Shown here piece by piece: positions 26,089-34,469 of a stretch of DNA of 64,000 nt. Origin of the DNA: a bacterium (GTDB lineage Bacteria > Myxococcota_A > Bradymonadia > UBA7976 > UBA1532); NCBI GenBank assembly GCA_030427205.1, contig JAUHXC010000037.1, positions 1-64,000 on the forward strand, written 5' to 3'. The stretch's first letter is position 1, and each line of letters starts with the position of its first letter. The position numbers and the translations under genes were made by a program. A model generated the notes under the pieces. That model saw only the letters and a list, made by a program, of their open reading frames with translations, made no database searches and was not told where the DNA came from.

Positions 26089-26202
26089 GTCTCGCCTCAG
26101 GTTGTCGTCTCGATGTGAATAGGGATCGAGGTGGGCAAAGTGTCCTCCGGTGGGTCGAACTTCGCACGGCGGGGGCGGGGGGTCTGCGGGCCCGGCTGGC
26201 GA

Positions 26203-26745
26203 TCAGCCGGCGTTCGACGCGCGCCACGGGGCGAGGAGCGACCAGTCGACGTCGCGGTCTCGATCCCATCCACGAGCATCGGATGGCAGCTTGGGTCGGT
26301 CGGCGCGCTTGGGGATGAGGGCCTCGAGCAAGGCGCCGTAGATGCCCATCTGAGCATCCTCGTCCTCATCGATCTCGAGCTGGCGCACTAGGTGCCCGAG
26401 GATCTCGTCGCGATTCTCGGCGCCGAGAATCCAATCTCCGACCAGAAGGCGGGCGATCGCGGGTCGCACCCACCAACTCGGATCGGTGTGCAGCATCTTC
26501 AGGATGACGGGGACATGAGCGGCGGAGCTGCGCCAGAGCAGCAAGAGTTTCACCCCGCTTTCCCGCAGGAGTGGGCTCGCATGCTCCAGCCACGCTTCGG
26601 CGTGTGGGACCAGCTTGGCCGAGTAGCCGTCGGCGCAGAGGTTCACCATCGCAATCGACCGCTCATGCACGGGAGCCGCTTCGTCTTCGAGACGATCCCA
26701 GTCGGCGGGCGTTGACTTCGGGGGGCGATCGTAGCGCTCGTTCAC
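26203..26745 (-). CDS. HEAT-repeat-like putative immunity protein
   Basis: 180 aa, all-helical. Units such as LRESGVKLLLLWRSSAAHV, VILKMLHTDPSWWVRPAIARLLVG and DEILGHLVRQLEIDEDEDAQ resemble HEAT repeats. Its ATG overlaps the stop of the upstream toxin gene (ATGA). HEAT-like proteins are frequent immunity partners of polymorphic toxins. The function is inferred from position. Confidence 0.6.
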   Translation of the reverse strand: MNERYDRPPKSTPADWDRLEDEAAPVHERSIAMVNLCADGYSAKLVPHAEAWLEHASPLLRESGVKLLLLWRSSAAHVPVILKMLHTDPSWWVRPAIARLLVGDWILGAENRDEILGHLVRQLEIDEDEDAQMGIYGALLEALIPKRADRPKLPSDARGWDRDRDVDWSLLAPWRASNAG

Positions 26746-28403
26746 TTGGTCTCCAGAAAGCTCGCGACCCGGCCGATGAACTCCTCGAACGCATCCCTAT
26801 CGCGGGAGACTCGCGAGAATCCAGCGCTACCTGGCTTGTGGTTCTTGGTCGACCGCTTCAGATGAGCGAGCGCATTCTCCAGCGAGTTCATGGAGTCTTG
26901 TACTTCGTGCAGGTGGTCGTACGTGCCCTTGCCACCGGGCAGCGGAACCGGGATGCCGTGCAGATCTCGCAGAGCGCCGCTCAGATCATCCGGCTTGAGT
27001 CCGTTCTCCAAGGCGTTGCGCGTATGCATGAGGACCCCGAGCGTCTCATCGTCGAAGAAGCCCTCGGCGCTGTAACGCCGCAACCGCTCGATCAGCTCGA
27101 CCCGCCCGGCGTTGATCACCTTGATCTGCTTCGCCGCCTGCCGGGCCGCCGCTTTGCTCATGCCGTTGCGGCGCAGCTTCTTCATGCTGTGTCGCACGGT
27201 GTCGTCGAGGGCGGTCTCGGCGCCTTCTCGGATGGCTTCCTTCGAGGCCATCCGCCCGGCCTTGAGGAAGTCCAGGCCCGGGATGACGGCCACGAGGTTG
27301 ATGCCCAGGCGGCCCCACGCACCCGGCGCGCCCTCGACGACGTCGCTGCCGGCCGCTGCGATGTCACGGGCGTCGCCGATCTGCCCCAGGACCGGCACGA
27401 ACCCGGCCGCCGTCTGGCCAGCGAGCGCGCTGTAGCTGTCATTGTCGGCGAAATCGCCGGCGAGCGCGCCGGTGAGGAACGCGACGATGCCTTCTTCGTC
27501 GCCATCATCGATCAGGTCCGACAGGTCGACGTCGGCGTCGTTGGCCTCGGGTCCGCGCGCAAGGTAGTCACCGACGGGATCTGCAGGGGCGCTCAGGTGA
27601 CCGTCAACGCGGGCCACCGCGTGCGTCAGCCGGCCCTCGATGGACACGCCGTCGGCCGAACCGAAGTGCAGCTTGCAGGTGAGCTGACCGCTGTAGTGGT
27701 CGAGCGCCGTGTCGAGGACGAGCCGGGCGTCGGGTCGCTCCAGCGTATACCGGGCGGTCTCGTAGCCGTCGGATTCGGTGAGTTCGATCGACAGCGCTCC
27801 GTCGCTGAGCGCCGGTTGTTGCTCACCCTCCGCGACTGCCCGCGCCATGACCTCGAGCCCGTCGAGTTGGCGGGCGAGGGCGGCGGTCGACTGCGGGTGC
27901 AGGTCGGTCGGCGTGATGCCGAAGAGGTTGAGCAGCAGGTGGTGGCGCCGGGTCAGGGACCTCGCGCCGTCGCCCCTGGTGGAAGTCTCGGCCTGTTCGG
28001 CCGGGGCGCGGGCGATCATCACCCGGCCGGTCTGGCCGCCTTCGGAGAGCGGAGCCATCGCAGTCACGCGGACCGGGCCGGCCTCGGCGGCCACATGGTG
28101 GATCTCCACGCTGGGGCCCCGCTCGGCCGCGACGCCGCGCGACCGCGTCGGCTCGGCGACGCTGACGATCACCTCCCCGGGTGCCGAGGCCGCGATTGTC
28201 AGCCGCTCGCCAGCGGCGAGGTCGAGCGTGCGCGGCATGTCGGGCAATGGGGCGAGGGGTGAGCCTAACGCGGGGTCGACGGCCGGGCCGCGAGCGGAGC
28301 CGGGTGCGAACTCGGCAGCATCGGTGAGGGGCTCCGCGATTTGGTCGCGATCGGTCTCACTGTCTTGCTCGCGTTCGACGTAACCCGGAGTGGGTCCCGA
28401 CAT
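26742..28403 (-). CDS. Polymorphic toxin, Ntox28-like C-terminus
   Basis: 553 aa, no signal peptide. The acidic, disordered N-terminus is followed by a beta-rich region (residues about 55-230). A pre-toxin segment at about 325-385 (GFVPVLGQIGDARDIAAAGSD, then LGINLVAVIPGLDFLKAGRM) is typical of polymorphic toxins. The last 120 residues include LPGGKGTYDHLHEVQDSMNSL and helices, close to what I remember of the type 28 (Ntox28) toxin domain. This points to an RNase-like toxin released by a secretion system. The HEAT-like gene that overlaps its end would protect the producer. The toxin class is from memory and should be tested. Confidence 0.6.
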   Translation of the reverse strand: MSGPTPGYVEREQDSETDRDQIAEPLTDAAEFAPGSARGPAVDPALGSPLAPLPDMPRTLDLAAGERLTIAASAPGEVIVSVAEPTRSRGVAAERGPSVEIHHVAAEAGPVRVTAMAPLSEGGQTGRVMIARAPAEQAETSTRGDGARSLTRRHHLLLNLFGITPTDLHPQSTAALARQLDGLEVMARAVAEGEQQPALSDGALSIELTESDGYETARYTLERPDARLVLDTALDHYSGQLTCKLHFGSADGVSIEGRLTHAVARVDGHLSAPADPVGDYLARGPEANDADVDLSDLIDDGDEEGIVAFLTGALAGDFADNDSYSALAGQTAAGFVPVLGQIGDARDIAAAGSDVVEGAPGAWGRLGINLVAVIPGLDFLKAGRMASKEAIREGAETALDDTVRHSMKKLRRNGMSKAAARQAAKQIKVINAGRVELIERLRRYSAEGFFDDETLGVLMHTRNALENGLKPDDLSGALRDLHGIPVPLPGGKGTYDHLHEVQDSMNSLENALAHLKRSTKNHKPGSAGFSRVSRDRDAFEEFIGRVASFLETK

Positions 28404-28619
28404 GTCGATGCCTCCCGTTCATTGGCCGACGGCCCCGCCCGAAGCCACATGGTGCGATCAGAATCATACCCGGTTGGGCGCGAGGTCAAGAGGGTTCGTC
28501 AACCGATGTGCGTCGTCGGTGAACACACGTCGCTGACGCTGGTCGGCCCATCGATACCGCCCGCGACCCGCACAAGCAGTTCATCCTGCGCCGCCGGGAT
28601 CATCCTGCGCCCCCGGCGC

Positions 28620-29043
28620 CGGCCCGGCGTGACGCCCCAGCCGGCGCCGGCTCCGCACTCGGATGCGATCATCGACCTCTACAAGCACCAGGTGAAGGTT
28701 GCCGAGGAGGCCCGGGTGAAGGCCGAGGACGCGCTGCGCGAGGAGCGGCAGCGCAGCGACGCCCGCATCGACGCGATGCGCAAAGAACACCAGGCCCACC
28801 TCGAGGCGCTGCTGTTGCGCTGCGCGGCCAACTCGACGCCGAGCGCGAGAAGTACCGCGTGGCCGACGGCGATCGGGTCGAGGCGCAGGCCCACCTGGAC
28901 AACCGGGTCGAGCAGGTGACGACGCTGCAGACGCAGATCGACGAGATGAAGGCCGACGTGGCCAATCCGCAGGCGCCGACGGCCGAGCTGAAGAAGAAGG
29001 CCGAGGACAACGAGTTCTCGCCGCTCGACGCCATTAGGCGCTC
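28620..29043 (+). pseudogene. Decayed coiled-coil gene (relative of the 22,250 gene)
   Basis: One frame reads PQPAPAPHSDAIIDLYKH, then a coiled coil to about 28,815 (KEHQAHLEALLL). The coil then continues in another frame (LRGQLDAEREKYRVADGDR, LDNRVEQVTTLQTQIDEM) to about 29,035. One frameshift near 28,815 therefore splits it. DAIIDLYKHQVKVAEEARVK aligns with NQIEVYRDERDAERKARRA of the intact protein at 22,250-22,924. No start is evident; 28,404-28,619 holds no gene I can support, apart from a direct repeat of TCATCCTGCGCC. Confidence 0.5.
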
Positions 29044-29169
29044 GGTGTGCTCGCGCAGGCCGCGGGCCGTTTCTGGGTCCGGTTGAGTGACGCAACCACA
29101 AGCAGACCTTGCAGATGCGCGAGATCCGACGTAGTACTTCGGTCCGACAACTCGTGCAGGGGTGAGACG

Positions 29170-29799
29170 ATGTTTGGGTGGTTTGGCCCACCACGGATTC
29201 CAGAGCCTTCGAAGCAGCAGATTCGGGACAAGTGCCAGATCCTGTTCATCGACGACGACACGGACTTCGATATCGTTGAAATCCTGAAACGGCAGGGGTG
29301 GAAAGCGTCGCTGCTGCCTGATGTGTCGTCTTGGAACAACGCCCAACTCAAGGAGAGCCACATCCTATTCGTGGACATCCGAGGTGTTGGCCAAGCGCTG
29401 CGCTTCGACGATGAGGGATTGGGCTTGGCGCGGGCGTTGAAGCGAGAGTTTCCACACAAGATGGTCGTGATCTACTCGGCTGAGCGTCACGGCGACAGAT
29501 TTCACGATGCCCTGAGCGAGGTGGACGCCACCTTGCCGAAAGATGCAGAGCCGTACCTTTTCGAGCAGACCATCGAGGGCCTGGCAAAGGACTGTTTTTC
29601 ATTCTCGAGGGTCATTGAGCGTATCTGCAAGGATCTGGAGCGGGAATTCCCTCAACTGGATCCCGATGTTGTCCGGAAGGACATGGCAAGACTCGTACAG
29701 AAGAATAGGGTGACCGGTGAGGAGATTGGGCGGAAGCTCTCGATTGGCTTCGACAAGGCTGGTTCGCTAGCCAGCATCCTCTCGCTTGTTATATCGTAG
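29170..29799 (+). CDS. Response-regulator receiver-domain protein without a known output domain
   Basis: 209 aa from the ATG at 29170 with AGGGGTGAG upstream. Residues about 20-130 are a receiver domain: acidic pocket LFIDDDTDF, phospho-acceptor Asp in ILFVDIRG, the Ser in VIYSAE and the conserved Lys in TLPKDAE. The remaining 80 residues are helical and contain no DNA-binding or enzymatic motif I know. GC content is visibly lower than the surroundings. The next gene encodes a histidine-kinase-type ATPase, so the two should form a cytoplasmic phosphorelay. Confidence 0.75.
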   Translation: MFGWFGPPRIPEPSKQQIRDKCQILFIDDDTDFDIVEILKRQGWKASLLPDVSSWNNAQLKESHILFVDIRGVGQALRFDDEGLGLARALKREFPHKMVVIYSAERHGDRFHDALSEVDATLPKDAEPYLFEQTIEGLAKDCFSFSRVIERICKDLEREFPQLDPDVVRKDMARLVQKNRVTGEEIGRKLSIGFDKAGSLASILSLVIS

Positions 29800-29814
29800 G
29801 TATAGGGTCGACTC

Positions 29815-30921
29815 TTGCGTTCTGGCATCTTGACGCACACCGGTGTTTTCCATTCCGCGTCGCTATCAGCAGCGTGCATCTCCTGTCCACACTCAGCCCC
29901 AGAAGAGCTTGGGCGCGTCAGACGGCGAGAATGTCCACTTGACAAGTCGAGTGTGAGGGTTGGCTGGAAACCGGTCGGTGGACGTCGAACACTGATTGTG
30001 GTCTGCGATCCGAGCCAGGGGGGAAGCAATCGCATAGGCAACAAGCTGCTGGGAGCCACAGCAGAGGCCATCGAAGCTCTCACGATGCCGCTGGTGAACG
30101 AATTGGTCGAAGAGGCCCAGCAAAGAGATGCGCAGCGAGCTGCCGAGGCGCGCAAGAAAGAAGAAGAGCGAGAGCGTCGCTTGCGGATTCTGGTTCACAA
30201 CCTGAGGAGCCTGAACGCGAAGAGTCGACAGGCACTCAACCTGATCATTACGGAAGACGCTCTGTCATCTGCTTCGGATAAGAAGCGCGCAATTCGCGAC
30301 GCGCTTTCCCGAAACGCGGCATCGGCAGCGAGAGCTGTAATGAGCGTTCTCAAGAGCGTCTCGCTGACAGCGACAGATATTCGTGCATGGGAACATTTGA
30401 TGGACGGGTCGACGTTCAGTCGACGCCAGCGGTCCTCCCACCCCATCCACAAGGTGGCTATGCTAACGGGCAATGTCTTCTGGCAAGACTTCGATTCGAG
30501 AGATATTCGAGTCGACTATGGCTCAAGCACGGATTACGTGTCGGCTCACTTTGAGACGTTTTCGGCAGGCCTCACGTTGCTGATGGAGAATGCCGCGAAG
30601 TACTGCGCCCCTGGGTCGAGAATCACATTTTCCTACGCAACAGAGATCCATGGGCGAAGGCCGTACATCGTCGTTCGTATCGCTATGCGAAGCATGTATG
30701 TGGAACCTGACGAGAGGGAGCAGATCTGGACTGAGGGATATAGTGGCCGAGAGGCGGCCAAGACAGCTCGAAAGGGTAGCGGAATCGGGCTTTCCGTCGC
30801 TTTGGCACTTTTTCGCATGGGCGATGCGCACATCGACATGCTCTGCGGTGATATTTGCCAGACCATGAACGGCGTTCGGTTCGCGGACAACGAGTATCAA
30901 CTGCGCGTGCCTGTCGCGTAG
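29815..30921 (+). CDS. Histidine-kinase-like ATPase lacking sensor and membrane parts
   Basis: 368 aa if the TTG at 29815 is used; GTG at 29953 is an alternative, so the start is unsure. Residues about 90-145 form a charged helix (VEEAQQRDAQRAAEARKKEE). The C-terminal HATPase domain has the N box LLMENAAKYC and the G boxes in GREAAKTARKGSGIGLSVALALF. No transmembrane segment, PAS or GAF domain is visible. No certain phospho-acceptor His is visible; the first His of RRLRILVHNLRSLN is a candidate. It follows the receiver gene by 15 bp and shares its lower GC, so the pair was probably acquired together. Confidence 0.7.
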   Translation: MRSGILTHTGVFHSASLSAACISCPHSAPEELGRVRRRECPLDKSSVRVGWKPVGGRRTLIVVCDPSQGGSNRIGNKLLGATAEAIEALTMPLVNELVEEAQQRDAQRAAEARKKEEERERRLRILVHNLRSLNAKSRQALNLIITEDALSSASDKKRAIRDALSRNAASAARAVMSVLKSVSLTATDIRAWEHLMDGSTFSRRQRSSHPIHKVAMLTGNVFWQDFDSRDIRVDYGSSTDYVSAHFETFSAGLTLLMENAAKYCAPGSRITFSYATEIHGRRPYIVVRIAMRSMYVEPDEREQIWTEGYSGREAAKTARKGSGIGLSVALALFRMGDAHIDMLCGDICQTMNGVRFADNEYQLRVPVA

Positions 30922-31262
30922 CAGGCGTAGCAAAATACACTTGTCCCGTTTCGATTGCAGGATCGATCGGCCGCCTTGCGCCCGGACCCCGTTGGTGACG
31001 AGTTGATGCCATCGGGCCCGGCTGCGAGCAATGAGACCCCAACCCCGGCGGGAGCGGGGCGTTTGGGGAGCAGCACTGCAAGCTCACCGCAGCTGGCCAT
31101 GTCGTCGGCGCCATTCCCCATGCCGTCAGTTCATCCCTCGGCGACCAGATACCCTATCGGCGGTGGTCGACCCGTCCGAGGGGGGATAGTGAGCCATCGA
31201 GCGCCTTCGACGGCGGCCGCCGTTGCGGCGACGAGTGTGGTGCAGATCCAGTCGAAGGTCGC

Positions 31263-31570
31263 GTGCTAGGTGAGCCCGTCGGCGCGACGGGAGACCTTCT
31301 TGTAGAGCTGGAGCATGTTCAGCACGAGCCGGCGCAGCAGCATGACGACCAGCGTGCCGTGGGTGTCCTGCAGCTCGTCAACCAGCGGCGCATGGACTCG
31401 GCGGCGGTGGCGCAGAAGCGGCGGCTGGTGCTGAAGGTCCGCGGCTGGATCTACGAGGTCATCGACCGCTTCCTCGGCGGGGTCGAGAAGTTGCCGAACA
31501 CCGTGTCGCTCGGCGCGCTGCCGCACCTCGCCGTCGGCGGGGTGGTGGCCACGGTGGCGATAGGTACCGG
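31263..31570 (+). pseudogene. Possible gene remnant ending in a hydrophobic segment
   Basis: The frame reads VLQLVNQRRMDSAAVAQKRRL, VRGWIYEVIDRFLGGVEKL and LPHLAVGGVVATVAIG, then a stop context. The composition looks protein-like, but there is no convincing start, and the upstream part of this frame is poor. It may be the far end of the decayed coiled-coil gene at 28,620, split by arrival of the low-GC pair. The stretch 30,922-31,262 has no gene I can support. Confidence 0.25.
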
Positions 31571-31652
31571 GTCTCCAACGAGGGGACAGGAGACCAAGGC
31601 AGCAGGAGCACCCGCAAAGACCGTAGGGTAGAGCCGAGATGGATGAGGGCTT

Positions 31653-31919
31653 CTACGACTCGTGACTGCTCGATGGCTTCCCATCGAAGAAGTCCCGGAC
31701 GTCCACCTCAAGCACGACCGCGAGTTGGAGCAGCGTCTTGACCGTCGGGTTCGCTCGGCCGTGGAGCACGTCGAAGACCGTCTGGTGGTTGAGGTCGGAC
31801 TTGCCGATCAGGCGGCGGATGGACAGACCGCGCTCGTTGGCGATGCGGCGCACGTTGTTGCCGACCGACTCCATTTCGGCCGCGAGCAGCCGGGCGAGCT
31901 CTGGATCATCTGCGTCCAC
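31653..31919 (-). CDS. XRE-family helix-turn-helix regulator
   Basis: 88 aa from GTG at 31919, or 73 aa from ATG at 31874; the frame stays open further but loses protein-like character. The Cro/CI-type fold is clear: VGNNVRRIANERGLSIRRL, then KSDLNHQTVFDVLHGRANP, then VKTLLQLAVVLEVDVRDFF. It is divergent from the two tandem paralogues starting at 32,086, which makes it their likely local repressor. Confidence 0.7.
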   Translation of the reverse strand: MDADDPELARLLAAEMESVGNNVRRIANERGLSIRRLIGKSDLNHQTVFDVLHGRANPTVKTLLQLAVVLEVDVRDFFDGKPSSSHES

Positions 31920-32085
31920 GGCTCTTCGTAGCGCGCGTCGACATGACCCGATAGACCGATTGAGACCGATCTGCTTGATTAGATCGCTTTCGTTCGGAAT
32001 GATGTCGGCAGGTGCTCGCCTGTCGGCAGCGGACCGGGCAGGCGCGAGGTGCCGTCGAGGAACCCGTCGACCTCGGAGGGAGACG

Positions 32086-32544
32086 ATGACCCGCTTGATC
32101 CGCGTGACCCGCCCGCAAGCGCGGGCCGTATTGACCGTTCTGCATCTCGTCGAGCTGCCGTCGATGCTCGACCGGCACGAGCGCAAGGCCCTGACTCACC
32201 TCGAGGCCCGGTTGAAGGCCGGGATCGAGGGTCGGCCGATTCACCAGCTGACCGCTGATCTGGACCGGCTCGAAGACGTGCTGCTCGGCACCCGTTCGCG
32301 GGCGTTCCACGATTTCATCCACGGTCGCGTGCGGGATCTGCTGTCGGTCACGCTCCTGTGGACCACGGCCGAGGAGTTGCCGAAGGACGTCCGGGCACCG
32401 CTCCTCGACTTGGAGCGCGTGGCGGATGCGCTGTGGGCGGTCGACGTACTCGACCAATGCACTGCGCACGGTCTGTTGGTGCGCTTCCCCGGTGATGAGC
32501 GCATGGATGCCGAGGACGACGTCGACGAGGGGGGCGGACCATGA
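32086..32544 (+). CDS. Small helical protein, first of a tandem paralogous pair
   Basis: 152 aa; ATG preceded by GGAGGG. Mostly helical: RAVLTVLHLVELPSMLDRHE, DLDRLEDVLLGTRSRAFHDF, RVRDLLSVTLLWTTAEELPK. The acidic C-terminus ends EDDVDEGGGP. The following gene overlaps by 4 bp and encodes a paralogue. It is divergent from an XRE regulator. I do not recognise the family. A toxin-antitoxin-like or element-control module is conceivable but unsupported. Confidence 0.6.
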   Translation: MTRLIRVTRPQARAVLTVLHLVELPSMLDRHERKALTHLEARLKAGIEGRPIHQLTADLDRLEDVLLGTRSRAFHDFIHGRVRDLLSVTLLWTTAEELPKDVRAPLLDLERVADALWAVDVLDQCTAHGLLVRFPGDERMDAEDDVDEGGGP

Positions 32545-33047
32545 CCGCCCGCGCCCTTCTGCCTCAGCCAGCGCATGCGCCGCTCGCGCCGGTTCACCTG
32601 ACGATGACGGCCGCGCAGGCCGCAGGTCTCGTCGCCCTGGCCACCGAGGGGGCAGAGCGGGTCGAGTCGCTGGCCACCGGCCGCTCGGACAGGGCCGCCG
32701 CGACTCGGGGGCTGCACCGACTGCGCGCCGCGGTGCAGGGGCTCCGGCCCGGCGATGCCGATCGCGACCTCGAAAGGCTCGGCGAGGTCTTGGCTGACGT
32801 GGTGAGTCCGGAGGCAGTCGGCCTGCTCACGGCTCGGATCCGTGATGTTCTCGACGTCGCGCTGCTGTGGTCGGCGCTGGAGCGCGCGCACCGCCTCGCG
32901 ATTCGCGACGACCTGCCCCACGTCGGCCAGACCGGGCGGCTACTCCACGCCGAGTTGCTCACCACTCTCGTCTGGCGGCTCGACGCAGTCGGGCTGCTCA
33001 CGTCGATCGGGATGGCGCCCGACCTCGGCGGTGAGCGGCGGTCGTGA
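32541..33047 (+). CDS. Small helical protein, second paralogue
   Basis: 168 aa, ATG overlapping the previous stop (ATGA). Its core RIRDVLDVALLWSALERAHR matches RVRDLLSVTLLWTTAEELPK of the preceding protein, as does DADRDLERLGEVLADVV against DLDRLEDVLLGTR. The N-terminus is longer and Ala/Pro-rich. The two proteins probably form a heteromer. Function unknown. Confidence 0.6.
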   Translation: MTARALLPQPAHAPLAPVHLTMTAAQAAGLVALATEGAERVESLATGRSDRAAATRGLHRLRAAVQGLRPGDADRDLERLGEVLADVVSPEAVGLLTARIRDVLDVALLWSALERAHRLAIRDDLPHVGQTGRLLHAELLTTLVWRLDAVGLLTSIGMAPDLGGERRS

Positions 33048-33487
33048 GTCGAGGTGCGCATCGGTGGGGTGTGCCCGGACCCGTGGGCATACCCCCGCTG
33101 GGTGGTGCCCTCGGCTGCAAGGCTGTGCTGGCGGGGACCGTGGCCCTCGTGCGCCTGCGGCGGGCTTCGGCACGACCGTCCCGTTGAGCCTGTTGATGAT
33201 CCTGCCCGGTGCCTTCGACGCGACCCTCCCGGTGAGCCTGATGCGGGTCCTCGCCAGACCAGGGCTCCGACAGCCGAATCCGCTGGTCCCCACGGTGGCC
33301 GACAGCTTGCCGACATGCGGCAACCCGCTGGATTGAAAGCAGAATCCTTCGGGTGGGTCGCCATGGGGCCGAAGAATGGGCCGATCAGGCCCCTCGGCGA
33401 CGTCGGGATCAGCGTGTTCGAGCACGAATCGCGCTGGCTGGAGGGTGGGGGCGCCCAGGCTGAGTCGAGGCCCCGGTCGAGGACGGG

Positions 33488-33692
33488 CCCGAAGATCGGC
33501 CGAAGCACGCCCGAAGACAGCCCTGAGGCATTGCGGCGATTCGGGCACCGGATCCGGCTCGGCGTGGCGATCGTCGACCAAGGGCTGCCAGGGATCGACC
33601 AGGGCACCAAGAGCCGGAGGCGAAGGGACGACCACGCGGAGGGCGGTGCGGCGACCGAGGTCCGGCCAGGGGATCCCGAAGGCACCCGTCGG
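33488..33692. repeat. Weak 11-bp phasing in the 33,048-34,085 gene-free stretch
   Basis: No credible gene is visible from 33,048 to 34,085, although one frame stays open. Within it CC(G/T)(A/G)AG-like motifs stand 11 bp apart at 33,489, 33,500, 33,511 and 33,522, and CCAGGG stands at 33,588 and 33,599, in the same phase (66 bp later); CCGAAG at 33,676 is also in phase. Other copies are off by one base. The pattern recalls the strong array at 23,045 but is degenerate, and GC bias could produce some of it. Confidence 0.3.
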
Positions 33693-34085
33693 ACCGATTG
33701 GCGTCGTTGCTGGCGATCCGCCGATTCGGAGCGATGTCAGGAGCGTTTGCGAGCCCCATTGTCAGGGCATGGGATGGCGGTGAATTGTCCGTTGTTTCGA
33801 ACCCGGGTCACCACCCTAGCGTTGAGCATGTGGAGGAATGGCCGGGGAGAGAGCGATGGACAGGCGCTGCATGCGGCGCCGGCCGGCGTGGGGCAGCCCA
33901 TGCTGGGCATCGGCGATGCACGGGATCCGTCGACCCTGCGCGACGGCGATCGTCGACGGCTCGGACGGGCCCGAGTTGGTGTGCGGGTTCACTGCTGGGG
34001 CAGTGTCCACCCGGCCCGTGCCCGGTCTCGGGCGAGCGGTCGTGGGGGGGGAGCACGGACGGCACGCTGGGGTGGACGCATAGTC

Positions 34086-34469
34086 ATGACGCCCCTCCTC
34101 ACGACAGAGCAGGTGCTGGCGTACCTGCAGATCAGCCGGACGACGCTCGACCGGCGCATCGCTCTGTCGCGTGAGAGGGGCATCGACATCCCGCGCTATG
34201 GCCGCCCGGCCCGCTGGGACGGCGATCGGATTCTGGACTGGTACGAGGCGACATCATGGCCACGATCGAACGACGAAGCGGCAAGTGGAGCGTGCGCTAC
34301 CGCACGCTCACCGGCGCGAGCCGGCGATACACCCCCCGCGAGGGCACGAAGGGCGCCGCCAAGCGCATCCAGACCGAAATCGAGCGGGCGCACGACCTCG
34401 GCGAAGAGTGGGTCTCGCCGGCCGCTCGGGCTCGCCGCCCGCGTCGCAGCCTCGCGGAAGCCTTCCTGA
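34086..34469 (+). CDS. Excisionase / MerR-type helix-turn-helix protein
   Basis: Up to 127 aa. The first 55 residues are a typical HTH_17-type excisionase fold: LLTTEQVLAYLQISRTTLDRR, then IDIPRYGRPARWDGDRILDWYE. The rest of the frame overlaps the integrase start by 214 bp and is low-complexity, so the natural end may be different. Position directly before an integrase fits a directionality factor. Confidence 0.6.
   Translation: MTPLLTTEQVLAYLQISRTTLDRRIALSRERGIDIPRYGRPARWDGDRILDWYEATSWPRSNDEAASGACATARSPARAGDTPPARARRAPPSASRPKSSGRTTSAKSGSRRPLGLAARVAASRKPS

Noticed and set aside
33785..33812. TTCGAACCC, resembling a tRNA T-arm
   Set aside because: No matching acceptor, D or anticodon stems can be formed around it.
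33054..34085. Open frame running into the excisionase gene
   Set aside because: The upstream part is low-complexity Arg/Gly/Pro-rich sequence with no motif; only the part from 34,086 looks like a protein.
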